From Xanthobacteraceae bacterium (GTDB lineage Bacteria > Pseudomonadota > Alphaproteobacteria > Rhizobiales > Xanthobacteraceae), in NCBI GenBank assembly GCA_022844205.1, contig JALHMF010000002.1, forward strand, positions 186,001-250,000: 64,000 nucleotides of DNA. Direction: 5' to 3'. The notes under the pieces are model-generated. The model was not told the DNA's origin. It searched no databases and saw only the letters and a list, made by a program, of their open reading frames with translations. This document shows positions 45,109 to 55,995 of this stretch, in pieces (the stretch's first letter is position 1; each line of letters starts with the position of its first letter). Both the position numbers and the translations under genes were made by a program.

Positions 45109-45837
45109 ATGAGATTTGGCCAGCTGACAGGACTGATTGCGGCAATCGCCGTCCTTACGGGAACCCCCGTAAAGGCAGGCGAGGTAAAGGCCGTGGTCGA
45201 GCTGTTCACGAGCCAGGGCTGCAATTCCTGTCCGCCCGCGGACAAGCTGCTCGGCGATCTCGCACAGGATGAAAAGATCATCGCGCTCAGCATGCCGGTC
45301 GATTACTGGGATTATCTCGGCTGGCGCGACACGCTTGCGCTCGGCGAGCATTCGCAACGACAGAAGGGTTACTCCGCCATGCGGAGCGACCGGCAGATTT
45401 ATACGCCGCAGGCCGTTATCAACGGCGTCGCCGAGGCGATCGGCAGCAACCGCTCGGCGATCGACGCGATCATTTCATCAAGCGATGTTTCCAAAAAATT
45501 GAATGTCCCGGTTTCCCTGAAGCATAACGCCGCCAATCTCGATCTCGTCATCGGTGCGGGCAAAGGCGAGAAGGCAACCGTGTGGGTGCTGAGCGTCATC
45601 AAATCCGTGCCGGTGAAGATCAAGAAGGGCGAGAACCGCGGCAATACAATTACGTATGTGAACGCCGTGCGCGCCTGGCAGTCGCTCGGCGAATGGAACG
45701 GCAAGGCGATGACGGCATCGATCCGCATTGCCGAACTGGAAATGGCCGGGGCGGACACTTGCGTGGTGCTGGTTCAGAACGGCTCGAAGGAAATGCCCGG
45801 ACCCATCCGTGGCGCCGCGATCATCCAGATCCGTTAA
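45109..45837 (+). CDS. DUF1223 thioredoxin-like secreted protein
   Basis: A 242-residue protein with a signal peptide (LTGLIAAIAVLTGTPVKAG) and the DUF1223 signature VELFTSQGCNSCPPADKLL, a CxxC-bearing thioredoxin-like element, plus VDYWDYLGWRD. It is probably a periplasmic thiol-redox protein, though function is uncharacterised. ATG 45109 is chosen over upstream codons because it places the signal peptide at the N terminus. Confidence 0.88.
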   Translation: MRFGQLTGLIAAIAVLTGTPVKAGEVKAVVELFTSQGCNSCPPADKLLGDLAQDEKIIALSMPVDYWDYLGWRDTLALGEHSQRQKGYSAMRSDRQIYTPQAVINGVAEAIGSNRSAIDAIISSSDVSKKLNVPVSLKHNAANLDLVIGAGKGEKATVWVLSVIKSVPVKIKKGENRGNTITYVNAVRAWQSLGEWNGKAMTASIRIAELEMAGADTCVVLVQNGSKEMPGPIRGAAIIQIR

Positions 45838-45838
45838 T

Positions 45839-46042
45839 TTATTTTAGTCCAAGCGCGCGCAATAGGCCGACTTCGTTTACAAGCTTATGAAACTTCCTAG
45901 ATTTTTCGGCGTCACGCTTTATTTGTTCTAGCTCTGCATCTTTTCGATACAGATAAACTGCTCGTTCCTCATCTGTCATAGGCTTTCGCCTCTTATTCGG
46001 AGCCTTCGAGAAGGTAGGGCCATTTTGCGGATGTCTGCTCAC
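45839..46042 (-). CDS. AT-rich 67-residue protein of unknown function
   Basis: I do not recognise a family. From GTG 46042 the product has 67 residues, basic at the N terminus (SRHPQNGPTFSKAPNKRRK) and followed by a charged helical part, MTDEERAVYLYRKDAELEQI, likely amphipathic or coiled. GGGAG seven bases upstream supports the GTG; ATG 45979 would give 46 residues. GC content is about 45 percent by count, well below its neighbours, suggesting recent acquisition. Its stop lies one base past the convergent DUF1223 stop. Confidence 0.5.
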   Translation of the reverse strand: MSRHPQNGPTFSKAPNKRRKPMTDEERAVYLYRKDAELEQIKRDAEKSRKFHKLVNEVGLLRALGLK

Positions 46043-46057
46043 GATATAACTCCCTAC

Positions 46058-46085
46058 AAAAAAAGGGCCGCTGTTGAAGCGGCCC
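46058..46085 (-). terminator. Strong intrinsic terminator just ahead of the 67-residue gene
   Basis: On the minus strand GGGCCGCT-TCAAC-AGCGGCCC (46085-46065) is followed by seven T residues (46064-46058). This is a textbook rho-independent terminator. It points at the ribosome-binding site of the gene starting at 46042, so it ends a transcript that begins further upstream on the minus strand. Confidence 0.85.
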
Positions 46086-46246
46086 GAGAATGGGGATTGA
46101 ACCGTACGCGGAAAATTAGTTGGGCCGGCCCGCGAAAGCCCGGGGGGCTGGGGGGCTGGGATAAACCGGAACTTCACGCGAACCGGCCCGGAGGCTACGA
46201 GCCACTCTTTTCGCGGACCGCTTTGGCGCAGCGGGGGCTGAATTCG
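46058..46246 (-). ncRNA. Candidate small RNA or attenuated leader
   Basis: A promoter-like pair on the minus strand (TTCACG, 16 bases, CATAAT; CATAAT is complementary to 46253-46258) would start RNA near 46246, and the terminator at 46058-46085 would end it after about 190 bases. The interval is GC-rich and foldable, for example CCGCT...AGCGG near 46217-46233. Its family is not recognised; I checked for tmRNA, SRP RNA and tRNA features and found none. It could be an independent RNA or a leader controlling the 67-residue gene. Confidence 0.4.
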
Positions 46247-46346
46247 GGCGAGATTATGATTTTCTTAACGAACCCGTGAAGGCCCCAAATTCTGGGAAAT
46301 CCCGCGAATTCCGGGGGGCTTGAACCTGGCGGTGCCCGGCGCGATC

Positions 46347-46748
46347 ATGACCCCGAGAAGAGTGTCTGTTCTGGATCAGGAGGCGCCTTTGGCGGATGTT
46401 GAACCGATAGCTTTCCCCGGAGGCGAATCGCGCAAACCGCGAACGTCCTCCGGAAACCGGGTCACATTCGATCGCCAAGAACTGACGCGAATCCTGAATC
46501 TCTACGGCCGCAAGGTTGCCGCCGGCGAATGGCGCGACTACGCCATCCAGTTTCTGAAAGACCGGGCGGTGTTTGCGATTTTCCGCCGCGCCGCCGAAGT
46601 ACCGCTGTACCGGATCGAGAAGGATCCGGGCCGCGCGCGCCGCCAGGGCGCCTATGCGGTCGTCACTTCGTCAGGGCTTGTACTGAAGCGCGGCCACGAT
46701 CTCGACCGGGTACTGCGCGCCATCGACCCGCTCAAGATCGTCAATTGA
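46347..46748 (+). CDS. DUF2794 domain protein
   Basis: A 133-residue cytoplasmic protein matching the DUF2794 pattern: VTFDRQELTRILNLYGRKVAAGEW, then RDYAIQFLKDRAVFAIFRRA, PLYRIEKDPGRARRQGAY and LKRGHDLDRVLRAIDPLK. The family is restricted largely to alphaproteobacteria and has no known function. ATG 46347 is chosen; TTG 46320 would add nine residues. The start region overlaps the 5' side of the candidate RNA's promoter on the opposite strand. Confidence 0.85.
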   Translation: MTPRRVSVLDQEAPLADVEPIAFPGGESRKPRTSSGNRVTFDRQELTRILNLYGRKVAAGEWRDYAIQFLKDRAVFAIFRRAAEVPLYRIEKDPGRARRQGAYAVVTSSGLVLKRGHDLDRVLRAIDPLKIVN

Positions 46749-46754
46749 CGAGTG

Positions 46755-46810
46755 CAACACACCTCATCCCGGGCGAGCGCGGACAAAGTTCGTGCGAGAC
46801 CCGGGATGAC
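46755..46810. repeat. Short palindromic repeat
   Basis: Ten-base arms TCATCCCGGG (46764-46773) and CCCGGGATGA (46800-46809) flank a 26-base interior. It lies just after the DUF2794 stop and is a small member of the CCCGGGATGAC class seen elsewhere. Confidence 0.55.
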
Positions 46811-46829
46811 AATGGGTAACGCAAAAGAA

Positions 46830-46856
46830 AAAGGCCCCGGCAATGCCGGGGCCTTT
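46830..46856. terminator. Bidirectional terminator between DUF2794 and the Bax-inhibitor gene
   Basis: A perfect 12-base stem (46830-46841 with 46845-46856) around AAT lies between convergent genes. On the minus strand it is followed by TTTTTCTTTT, an excellent terminator for the gene ending at 46875. On the plus strand the T-run is short (TTT). Confidence 0.85.
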
Positions 46857-46874
46857 CGATTGCTTGTTTGCGAA

Positions 46875-47678
46875 TTACTCGTCGCGCTGGCCGAACAGGT
46901 TCAGCAGCATCATGAACAGATTGATGAAGTCGAGGTAGAGACGCAGCGCGCCCATGATCGACTTCCGGCCGGCGACCGTGCTGTCGTCATTGACGTCGTA
47001 CATTTCCTTGATCTGCTGGGTGTCATAGGCAGTGAGGCCGGCGAAAATCAGAACGCCGGCTGCCGAGACGATGAACTGCAGCATCGAGGACGCGAGCCAG
47101 ATATTCACCAGCGACGCGATGATGATGCCGATCAGGCCCATGAACAGGAACGTGCCCCAGCCGGACAGGTCGCGCTTCGTGGTGTAACCCCACAAGCTCA
47201 ACGCACCGAACGAAGCCGCCGTAATGAAGAACACGCGGGCGATCGAGGTGTGCGTGTAGACGAGCAACAGGATCGACAGCGATACGCCAACCAGCGCCGC
47301 ATAGATCCAGAAGGTCGCCTGTGCCGCGCTGACGCTCATGCGGTCGACGCGGAAGCTCAGGAAGAATACCAGCGCCAGCGGGGCGAAGATTACGACCCAC
47401 TTCAGCGGGCTAACGAACAGCGCGTAGCCGATACCGGTCAGATATTGGCTGCCGATGCGGGCTGCGGCGCCGGAAGCACCCTTGGCCGCGAGCGAAGCAT
47501 CGCCCGTGACCGAAAGCATGTATACGCCGAGCGCAAACAGGCCGGTCACGGCAAGGCCGATCGCCATGTAATTGTAGACGCCGAGCATATAGGCGCGCAG
47601 GCCTGCATCCACCGCCACCCGGTCGCGAGCGGCGGTCGTGCCGTAACGGGCAGCCGGATTGGTGTTGTAGTCAGACAT
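46875..47678 (-). CDS. Bax inhibitor-1/YccA family membrane protein
   Basis: A 267-residue protein with seven predicted transmembrane helices and the family's C-terminal NIWLASSMLQFIVSAAGV and YDTQQIKEMYD, where the aspartates form the pH-sensing pair. Bacterial members modulate FtsH or leak ions/calcium; the exact role here is unknown. ATG 47678 starts MSDYNTNPAARYG. Confidence 0.93.
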   Translation of the reverse strand: MSDYNTNPAARYGTTAARDRVAVDAGLRAYMLGVYNYMAIGLAVTGLFALGVYMLSVTGDASLAAKGASGAAARIGSQYLTGIGYALFVSPLKWVVIFAPLALVFFLSFRVDRMSVSAAQATFWIYAALVGVSLSILLLVYTHTSIARVFFITAASFGALSLWGYTTKRDLSGWGTFLFMGLIGIIIASLVNIWLASSMLQFIVSAAGVLIFAGLTAYDTQQIKEMYDVNDDSTVAGRKSIMGALRLYLDFINLFMMLLNLFGQRDE

Positions 47679-47832
47679 CTTTGGACCTCTCTCCTCCCAC
47701 AAGACAGCAGCCTCTTTACGAGGCCCCGCTGTGAGTTCAAGGCTAATATGGTGATCACGATTTGTCGCGGCAAGTGAAACTTCTGCAACGATCCGTGAGC
47801 CGTTAATAATTGGATTTCAGTAAGCAGTACTG

Positions 47833-50390
47833 TCACAGATTCCTAAGTATTTTTACGGGCTTTTCGCCCAAAGCCCGCCAGGTGCCCAAAAGTCCGAAAG
47901 CGACCGTCAGCAACACCGCCACTCCCGCGGCCAGCAGTGCCGCGGACGGATCAAATTCAAAACGGAATCGCATCACGCGCTCGACCACATAGGCGGCAGC
48001 GATTCCCCCCGCCACCGCGGCTAGCAGCGCCGTGGCCAGACCGAGGAAGGCGTATTCGAGCGCATAGGCGGTAATCAGCGTGCGGCGGGTGGCGCCCAGC
48101 GTCTTCAGGATCACCGCATCGTAGACGCGGCTGTGATGGCCGGCGGCGAGCGCGCCCGCGAGCACAAGCACGCTGGCAAGCAGCGTAATGGTACTCGCGC
48201 CTCGGATCGCGAGCGTGAGATCGGAGACGATCGAATTGATTGCCTCCAGCGCTTCCTTCACGCGCACCGTCGTGACCGCCGGAAATTCGTTGGCGACCGC
48301 TTCCAGAAGGCTGAGCTCTTTCTCGGCACTTGCGGCCTGCGCATAGGTGAGCGTTGCCAGCGATGTATGCGGAGCGCCACGAAAGGTATTGGGCGAGAAC
48401 AACAGCACGAAATTGATGCCGAGATTTTCCCACTCGATGGTGCGGAGATTATGAATCTTCGCTTCGATCACGCGGCCGAGAACATTTACCGCAATCGTAT
48501 CGCCAATCTTCAGGCCAAGCCCATCGGCGATCCGCTTTTCCATCGAGACGAGCGGCTCGCCATTGTAATCTTTCGGCCACCACGAGCCCTCGATGACTTT
48601 CGAGCCGGAAGGAATTTCGTCCGCGTAGGTGATGCCGCGATCCGACTGCAACACCCAGGCCGCTTCCGGATCGGGCTTTGTTTCTTCCGCCGGAATATTT
48701 TTCAATTTCACGATCCGCCCGCGCAGCATCGGAACCTGATCGAGCCTTGCATCGCCAACCCGCGCACGGATGAAAGATGAAAAATCCGTCGCCTCGCCGG
48801 AATTCACGTCGAGGAAAAAGAAACTCGGCGCCCTGTCGGGCAGCGTAGCCGTGAGCTGACGCCGCAAATTCGATTCGATCAGCACGAGCGTCACCAGGAG
48901 CGAAAGTCCCAGCCCGAGCGACAAAACCACGCTCGGCGTCAGCGCCCCCGGCCGGTGAATGTTCGACAGCGCAAGCTTCAACGGCAGCCAACGCGGCCGT
49001 GGCAGCCGGCGCGCGATCGCCATCAAGGCAAGCGCCAGAAGACGCAGTGCGACGAACGCAGCCGTGGCGGCAAAAACATAAATCACCGCGACGCGCTGAA
49101 CTTCCGCGGTGAGGATCGTGAGCGCCACGAGTGCCGCGATCGAAAGGGCTGCGAGCACGACATAGCGGCGGCGCGGCCAGCGGCGGTCGGGATCGATCAC
49201 ATCGCGGAACAACGCTGACACGGGTACGTCATGCGCCCGGCCAAGCGGCCAAAGTGCGAAGGCGAGCGCGACCGTCAGGCCGTAGAGTGCCGCAAGCGCC
49301 AGCACGTCGGCATGCAGTGCCGGCACAAGCGGAATCGGAATGACGGCGCCAAACGCGCGCTCGACCAGGAACGGCATCGCCATTCCGATGACCAGTCCGA
49401 TCGTCACACCCGCGAGCGCGATGATCAGGATTTCCGTGAGATAAATGCGGAAGATCGTTCCACCCGAAGCGCCGACCGCTTTCAGGGCTGCGATGGAGCC
49501 GCGCTTGCGGTCGAGATAATGTTTCACGGCATTGGCGACACCGACACCGCCGACGAGCAGTGCGGTCAACCCGACCAGGGTGAGAAATTCGGCGAACCGT
49601 TTGACGTTCGTTTCTAATCTTGGCGCGGCACCGGATCGCGTGCGCACTTCCCAGCCCGCTTCCGGAAATTTGGTGCGCGCCGTCTCCACCATCGCCGCCA
49701 GCGAACTTTCCGAGGGATCGTTGAGGCGGACACGATAAGTCCAGCGAACGAGACTGCCCGGTTGCAACAGGCCGGTGGCACGCAATCCTTCCTCGGAAAC
49801 GATCAGCCGCGGTCCAAGGCCGATGCCGGCCGCGAGCCTGTCCGGCTCCGACTCCAGGGTTGCCGCAATCCCCAGCGAACTGTTGCCGATGGTAACCGTG
49901 TCGCCGTGCGCGAGTTTCAGCCGCGCGAGCAACGCAGGCTCGGCGACAGCGCCGTAGGTCTCGCTTTTTTTCGCGAGCGCCGCCGCAAGCGGCATGTCCG
50001 GCTGAAGCTTCACCGTGCCCGCGAGCGGATAACGGCTGTCCGCCGCCTTCAGTTCGACGAGCGTGGCGCCGCCGCCGTTCGCGCGCGCCATTGCGCGCAT
50101 GGTGGCGACCCGCGAAACGCGGCCGCGGCTTTCCAGGAATTGCAATTCTTCCGTCGTCGCCTCGCGATGCGCGAGCGAGAACGAAATGTCTCCACCAAGA
50201 ATGACGCCTCCCTCGCGCGCCAGACCATCGGAAAGCGCGCGTGACAGGGAGCCGACACCCGCGATCGCCGCGACACCGAGCGCGAGACAGGAGAGGAAAA
50301 CACCAAAGCCCCGCACGCCGCCGCGCAATTCGCGCAGCGCCAGCCGCAGCGTGAGGCCAAATCTTGGAGGCGATGATTCGATCACTGCGC

Positions 50391-50394
<4 letters not shown>
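47833..50394 (-). CDS. FtsX-like ABC transporter permease (YbbP type)
   Basis: An 853-residue protein with ten or so membrane helices in the MacB/FtsX layout. One N-terminal helix (about 28-48) is followed by a large periplasmic domain, a helix block (about 260-500), a second periplasmic domain and a final helix block near the C terminus. It pairs with the ATPase encoded directly upstream (four-base overlap). YbbAP-type complexes are mechanotransmitters or lipoprotein/lipid handlers; the substrate is unknown. Confidence 0.92.
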
Positions 50395-51123
<729 letters not shown>

Positions 51124-51125
<2 letters not shown>

Positions 51126-51840
51126 GCACTCTTTCCGTTCGGTATTGGTCGCCCGCAAGGGCTCGGTCAAAAATGGGGCGTTGTCGCGGCCAGGCAAGCC
51201 GTTCCTAGCATTGCTCGCGGCTTTGTGTGCGTTCGTCTGTTTCTACGCCGGGGCAGCGCACGCGGATCCCGTCCGTATTGTCGCGTTCGGCGACAGCCTG
51301 ACCGCGGGCTATGGCCTCGCCCAGTCGCAGGCATTCCCCGCGAGGCTGGAGGCCGCCCTCAAGGCAAAGGGCTATGACGTGCGAATCGCCAATGCCGGTG
51401 TGTCGGGCGACACGGCTTCGGGAGGACTTTCCCGTCTCGACTGGTCCATCCCCGAAGGCACACAGGCGGTCATCCTGGAGCTGGGGGCGAACGACATGCT
51501 GCGCGGAGTGAACCCTGCCGTCACGCGGAAGGCGATGGAACAGATCGTCCAGAAGCTCCGCGCACGCAACATCGAAATCCTGCTCGCGGGTATGCGGGCT
51601 CCATCCAACATGGGTGGCGAATACGCGGCGGCCTATGACGGGATTTTTCCCGACCTCGCCAAATCGAATAATCTGATTCTCTATCCCTTCTTTCTCGACG
51701 GCATTATCGCCGAGGCCAAGTTCAATCTGAAGGACGGCTTGCATCCGAGTGCGGCGGGCGTCGATATTATCGTGAAGGGAATTCTTCCTTCCGTCGAGAA
51801 ATTGATCGAACGGGTGAAGGCGAAGGACGGAAAGAAGTAA
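51124..51840 (+). CDS. SGNH-type esterase (TesA-like arylesterase/lysophospholipase)
   Basis: A 238-residue exported SGNH hydrolase. A hydrophobic signal (about 26-47, LALLAALCAFVCFYAGAAHA) precedes block I FGDSLTAGYG (Ser at about 58), block III GANDML and block V DGLHPSA. It probably hydrolyses thioesters, esters or lysophospholipids in the periplasm. GAGG nine bases before ATG 51124 lies inside the divergent ATPase gene, a pairing seen for tesA-ybbAP in other bacteria. Confidence 0.93.
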
Positions 51841-51843
51841 TTC

Positions 51844-52380
51844 ATGCCGCGACTGTTCACGGCCATCGAAATTCCGTCCCCGATCACGCAGGGACTGTCG
51901 CTGCTGCGCGGCGGGATTCCGGGCGCGCGCTGGATCGACCCGGAGAATTATCACCTCACGCTTCGCTTCATCGGCGACGTGGACGGCGGCATCGCCCGCG
52001 ACGTGATGCACATGCTGGACGATGTGCGCCGCCGTCCGTTCGAGCTCGTGCTCGACCGGCTCGACCAGTTCGGCGGCAAGAAACCGCGCGCGGTGTTTGC
52101 CGCGGCCCGGCAGAACCCCGAACTGATCGAACTGCAGGCTGAGCTTGAACGCCTGCTGCAACGGATCGGCCTGCCGCCGGAATCGAGGAAATTCACGCCG
52201 CATGTGACGTTGGCGCGCCTGCGTGACTCCAAAACCTTTGAGGTCGCGGATTATCTGGCTGCGCGCGGACCGTTCCGCAGTCCGCCTTTCCAGGTGTCGC
52301 GCTTCGTGCTGTTCTCCTCGCGCGCCTCCACCGGCGGCGGGCCGTATGTAGTGGAAGCCGCCTACCCGCTTGAGGACTGA
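51844..52380 (+). CDS. thpR: RNA 2',3'-cyclic phosphodiesterase
   Basis: A 178-residue 2H phosphoesterase with the two HxTx motifs HLTLRF and HVTLARL on opposite lobes. ThpR/LigT proteins open 2',3'-cyclic phosphates on RNA and can ligate tRNA halves in vitro. Starts three bases past the esterase stop, so the two are probably cotranscribed. Confidence 0.93.
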   Translation: MPRLFTAIEIPSPITQGLSLLRGGIPGARWIDPENYHLTLRFIGDVDGGIARDVMHMLDDVRRRPFELVLDRLDQFGGKKPRAVFAAARQNPELIELQAELERLLQRIGLPPESRKFTPHVTLARLRDSKTFEVADYLAARGPFRSPPFQVSRFVLFSSRASTGGGPYVVEAAYPLED

Positions 52381-52387
52381 GATCGCC

Positions 52388-52684
52388 ATGCGGCCACAGA
52401 AACTTTCAGCGGACGAACGGCAGCAAGCGCTGGCCAAATTGTCGGGCTGGTGCGAGGTTTCCGGACGCGAAGCGATCACGAAAAAATTCGTCTTCAGGAA
52501 TTTCAGCGAAGCCTTCGGGTTCATGGCGCGGGCAGCACTTGCGGCCGAAAAGCTCGACCACCATCCTGAGTGGTTCAACGTCTACAAGACCGTCGAGGTG
52601 ACGCTTTCGACTCACGACGCCCGCGGCCTGACGGAACTCGACGTGAAACTCGCCGAGGCGATGGACAGGATCGCCGGTTCCTGA
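52388..52684 (+). CDS. phhB: Pterin-4a-carbinolamine dehydratase
   Basis: A 98-residue PCD/DCoH-fold protein with [18 protein letters not shown], the conserved double-histidine plus later histidine [12 protein letters not shown]. It recycles tetrahydropterin or acts as a generic carbinolamine dehydratase; no aromatic hydroxylase is in the window. ATG 52388 lies seven bases after thpR. Confidence 0.93.
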   Translation: MRPQKLSADERQQALAKLSGWCEVSGREAITKKFVFRNFSEAFGFMARAALAAEKLDHHPEWFNVYKTVEVTLSTHDARGLTELDVKLAEAMDRIAGS

Positions 52685-52750
52685 CGCCTCTTGCGGGCCG
52701 GGCCGTCAAGAGCCATTTGAATCTGGTCTGGTTGGTCGAGGGAGGAACCT

Positions 52751-53125
52751 TTGTCCACGTTCGAAAAAGCACAGGAATATTCGAATCAATTTGCCGGGGA
52801 TGCGGCAGGATTGGCGCGCCGTTTTTGGCAAAAAATGCGCCCGCTGGCGGGAAGCATTCCCTTCGCCGAGGACGCCATCGCTTCCTATTATTGCGCGTTC
52901 GACAAGCAGACCCCGTCGCATGTCCGCGGTGCCCTGATCGCAGCACTCGCCTATTTCATCGTGCCGACAGACCTGCTGCCGGATTTCCTGCCTGCCCTCG
53001 GCTTCGGCGACGACGCGGCCGTTTTCGCGGCGACCCTCCAGCTCGTATCCTCGCACATCAAGCCGGAACACCGCGAAGCGGCCAAACGCGCGTTTTCGGA
53101 AATCGAGATCGAGAATCCGAAATAA
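52751..53125 (+). CDS. DUF1232 (YkvA-like) membrane protein
   Basis: A 124-residue protein with the DUF1232 core AALAYFIVPTDLLPDFLPALGFGDD, where P-x-D-L-x-P-D is typical, and one or two membrane-associated helices. Function unknown. The start is TTG 52751, supported by GGAGG at 52741-52745. Its stop directly abuts that of the convergent oxidoreductase with no spacer. Confidence 0.85.
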   Translation: MSTFEKAQEYSNQFAGDAAGLARRFWQKMRPLAGSIPFAEDAIASYYCAFDKQTPSHVRGALIAALAYFIVPTDLLPDFLPALGFGDDAAVFAATLQLVSSHIKPEHREAAKRAFSEIEIENPK

Positions 53126-54100
53126 TCAGACCGTCAGAATGATCTTGCCCTTCACCTCGCGCCGGGCAATGGCGCCGAGGGCTTCGACGGTTTTCGCAAG
53201 GGGATAGGTCTTGTCCACATGCGCCGAGATTTTTCCATCAATCGCCCATGCCATCGTCTGTTCGATGAACGCGCGCAGCCGTGCCGGATGGCGGCGGGTC
53301 AGATTTCCCCACGCCACGCCCACGACCGAACAGCCGCGCAGCAGCACATGATTGAGCGGCAGTTTCGGAATTTCGCCACTGGCGAAACCGATGACCAAAT
53401 GTCTTCCCTCCCACGCGGTCGCGCGCACGGCGGCTTCTGAAAAGGGACCGCCGACCGGATCGAACACGACATCGGCGCCGCGGTCGTCGGTCAGCGCCCG
53501 CAAACGGTCCTTCAGGTTCTCGGTCGAATAATTGATCGTTTCGTCCGCGCCGTGCCGCCGCGCGAAATCGAGTTTCTCTTGCGATGAGGCGCAGGCGATC
53601 ACGCGCGCGCCGGTGATCTTGCCGATTTCCACCGCGGCGAGGCCAACGCCGCCCGCGGCGCCCAGCACCGCAAGCGTCTCGCCTTTCTTCAGTTGCGCGC
53701 GATCGAGCAGCGCGTGCAGCGCAGTTCCATACGTGACAATCAAGCCTGCAGCGCGCTCCAGCTCTAGCGCCGCCGGAACTTTCACCAGCGTCTCCGCCCG
53801 CACGCAGACTTTCTCGCGGCCGGAGCCATACGCATGATACCCGCACACCCGGTCGCCGGTTTTGACGCTGCTCACGCCCGCGCCTACCGCACTTACGATG
53901 CCCGCGAATTCCGCCGCCGGCGAAAACGGAAGCGGCGGCTTGATCTGGTATTTGCCCTGCACGATCAGCGTATCGAAGAAATTCAGCGCCGCCGCCTTCA
54001 CATCCACCACCGCTTCGCCCTCGCCCGCAACCGGGTCCGGCAAATCGGCATATTCTAGCCCCTCGGGCGGACCAAATCGGCGGCAGAGAACGGCCTTCAT
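53126..54100 (-). CDS. NADPH:quinone oxidoreductase family protein
   Basis: A 324-residue zinc-independent MDR-family reductase. The N-terminal GroES-like half carries ALNFFDTLIVQGKYQ and the Rossmann half carries GAAGGVGLAAVEIGK and VVFDPVGG. The family reduces quinones or enoyl/enone substrates; the specific substrate is unknown. ATG 54100 is chosen; an upstream frame of 54 codons is not supported. It is convergent with DUF1232. Confidence 0.92.
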   Translation of the reverse strand: MKAVLCRRFGPPEGLEYADLPDPVAGEGEAVVDVKAAALNFFDTLIVQGKYQIKPPLPFSPAAEFAGIVSAVGAGVSSVKTGDRVCGYHAYGSGREKVCVRAETLVKVPAALELERAAGLIVTYGTALHALLDRAQLKKGETLAVLGAAGGVGLAAVEIGKITGARVIACASSQEKLDFARRHGADETINYSTENLKDRLRALTDDRGADVVFDPVGGPFSEAAVRATAWEGRHLVIGFASGEIPKLPLNHVLLRGCSVVGVAWGNLTRRHPARLRAFIEQTMAWAIDGKISAHVDKTYPLAKTVEALGAIARREVKGKIILTV

Positions 54101-54264
54101 CGGCAAAACCTCACGATTCGATGGGAGGAAAGAGTCCGATTTTTGCGCCATTTTCGGCGGCTCGTCCATGATGCAGGCGCCAAACGGCTTGGCGCTTGCG
54201 GCCATGGCGTTTATTGATTCCAAGGGGATGACATCGCAGCGAAAGACCGGGAAGGTATCCACCC

Positions 54265-54789
54265 ATGAAACCCCGACTGTTCCTGTTCGCCGGCCTGTTG
54301 TTCACGGCTGCCGTATTGTTCTCGCCGCAGCGCGCGTTCGCGCAGGCCGCTTCCGCATCCATGATCGGCCAGTATGGCGACTGGGGCGTCTATGTGGGGC
54401 TGGGAAGCGGGAAAAACTGTTTTGCGCTGTCGCAGCCGAAGGACCGTCAGCCCTCCGGCCTGAAACGCGATCCGGCCTATATGTTCATCAGCACCCGTCC
54501 GGCCGACAATGTCCGCAACGAATTCAGCGTACTGGCCGGTTTTCCGCTCAAGGAAGATGCCGACCCCTCTTTGCAAGTGGGCAACGACTCCTATGTGCTC
54601 TATGCCCGCAAGGATGGCGGGATCTGGATCCGGAACGTCGCCGAGGAAGGCCGCCTGATCGAGGCGCTCCGCAAGGGCCGCGAACTCGTGCTGAAGACGA
54701 CCTCCATTCGCGGCAACGAGACCGTGGACCGCTATTCGCTGACCGGGCTCGCGCAGGCGCTGGACCGCGTCGCGCAGGAATGCAAGTAG
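54265..54789 (+). CDS. Invasion-associated locus B (IalB) family protein
   Basis: A 174-residue secreted protein. The signal peptide ([19 protein letters not shown], ending near RAFAQ) is followed by the IalB-like beta domain with [22 protein letters not shown] and [18 protein letters not shown]. The name comes from Bartonella; in free-living relatives the role is unknown and does not imply virulence. It has its own start signal (ATG 54265) and is followed 46 bases later by rlmN. Confidence 0.88.
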   Translation: MKPRLFLFAGLLFTAAVLFSPQRAFAQAASASMIGQYGDWGVYVGLGSGKNCFALSQPKDRQPSGLKRDPAYMFISTRPADNVRNEFSVLAGFPLKEDADPSLQVGNDSYVLYARKDGGIWIRNVAEEGRLIEALRKGRELVLKTTSIRGNETVDRYSLTGLAQALDRVAQECK

Positions 54790-54835
54790 ACCGCAGGACG
54801 CCGGCGGCTATCGGCGCGAGGTTTTCAAAGAGCCC

Positions 54836-55993
54836 ATGAAACGATCGTTGATCGGACTGGACCGCGCTCAGCTTGCGCAGGCGCTCGCCGAAATCGGCGT
54901 GCCCGAGCACGCGCGCAAGATGCGCGTCTCGCAGCTCTGGCACTGGATCTATTTCCGTGGCGCGCGCGATTTCGACGAGATGAGCAATGTCTCGAAAGAC
55001 ATTCGCGCGCAGCTTGCGGAAACATTCTCGCTCGATCGGCCGGAAGTCGCCGTCGAGCAGGTATCGAACGACGGCACCCGCAAGTGGCTGATCCGGCTCC
55101 CGGCCGAAACGGCCGGCGAAAAGCCGCATGATGTGGAAGCGGTCTACATCCCGGAATCCGACCGCGGCACGCTCTGTATCTCTTCACAAGTCGGCTGCAC
55201 GCTGTCCTGCACGTTCTGCCACACCGGCACGCAGCGCCTCGTGCGCAACCTCACCGCCGCCGAAATAGTCTCCCAGGTGATGATCGCGCGGGATCGTTTG
55301 GGAGAATGGCCGGGCGCCACGCGCGCCGAGGGCACCGCGGCTGAGGGCGAGGCACCGCGTCTGGTCACCAACATCGTCTTTATGGGGATGGGCGAGCCGC
55401 TCTACAATTTCGATCACGTCACGAATGCGATCTCGATCATCGCCGACGGCGAAGGCATCGGGATCGGCAAGCGCCGCATCACGGTTTCAACCTCCGGCGT
55501 CGTGCCGGAAATCGGCCGGCTCGGCGATGCCAGCGGCACGATGCTCGCAATCTCGCTCCATGCCGTGCGCGACGAACTGCGCGACGAGATCATTCCGCTG
55601 AACCGGAAATACCCGATCAAGGTTCTGCTCGACGCCTGCCGGAATTATCCCGGCGTCTCGAACGCGCGCCGCATTACGTTTGAATATGTGATGCTGAAAG
55701 GCGTGAACGACTCCGAAAAAGACGCGCGCGATCTTGTGCGGCTTCTCAAGGGCATTCCGGCCAAGATCAATCTCATTCCGTTCAATCCCTGGCCCGGCAC
55801 GAAATACGAATGCTCCGACTGGGACACGATCGAGCGTTTCTCCGAGATCGTGTTCAAGGCGGGTTACGCGAGCCCGGTGCGCAAGCCGCGCGGGCGCGAC
55901 ATCCTCGCCGCCTGCGGCCAGCTCAAATCCGAAACGCAGAAGCTCTCGGCACGGGAGCGCATGGCGCTGCGTGCCATGGCGATGACGGATTGA
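54836..55993 (+). CDS. rlmN: 23S rRNA/tRNA adenine-C2 methyltransferase
   Basis: Makes m2A2503 in 23S rRNA and m2A37 in some tRNAs. The 385-residue radical-SAM enzyme has CTLSCTFC for the [4Fe-4S] cluster and the catalytic methyl-carrier cysteine near the C terminus in [12 protein letters not shown], plus GMGEPLYNF. Start ATG 54836. A small membrane gene follows with two bases between. Confidence 0.96.
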   Translation: MKRSLIGLDRAQLAQALAEIGVPEHARKMRVSQLWHWIYFRGARDFDEMSNVSKDIRAQLAETFSLDRPEVAVEQVSNDGTRKWLIRLPAETAGEKPHDVEAVYIPESDRGTLCISSQVGCTLSCTFCHTGTQRLVRNLTAAEIVSQVMIARDRLGEWPGATRAEGTAAEGEAPRLVTNIVFMGMGEPLYNFDHVTNAISIIADGEGIGIGKRRITVSTSGVVPEIGRLGDASGTMLAISLHAVRDELRDEIIPLNRKYPIKVLLDACRNYPGVSNARRITFEYVMLKGVNDSEKDARDLVRLLKGIPAKINLIPFNPWPGTKYECSDWDTIERFSEIVFKAGYASPVRKPRGRDILAACGQLKSETQKLSARERMALRAMAMTD

Positions 55994-55995
55994 TC

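Noticed and set aside
46086-46120. tRNA-like GGTTCAATCCCC on the minus strand
   Set aside because: The flanking bases do not pair as a T-stem, no acceptor or anticodon stem is present upstream, and the tmRNA tag sequence was not found.
46025-46279. An 84-codon plus-strand frame opposite the candidate RNA
   Set aside because: It has Gly/Pro/Arg-rich composition from the GC-rich, repeat-like interval, no ribosome site and no domain, and it overlaps the terminator.
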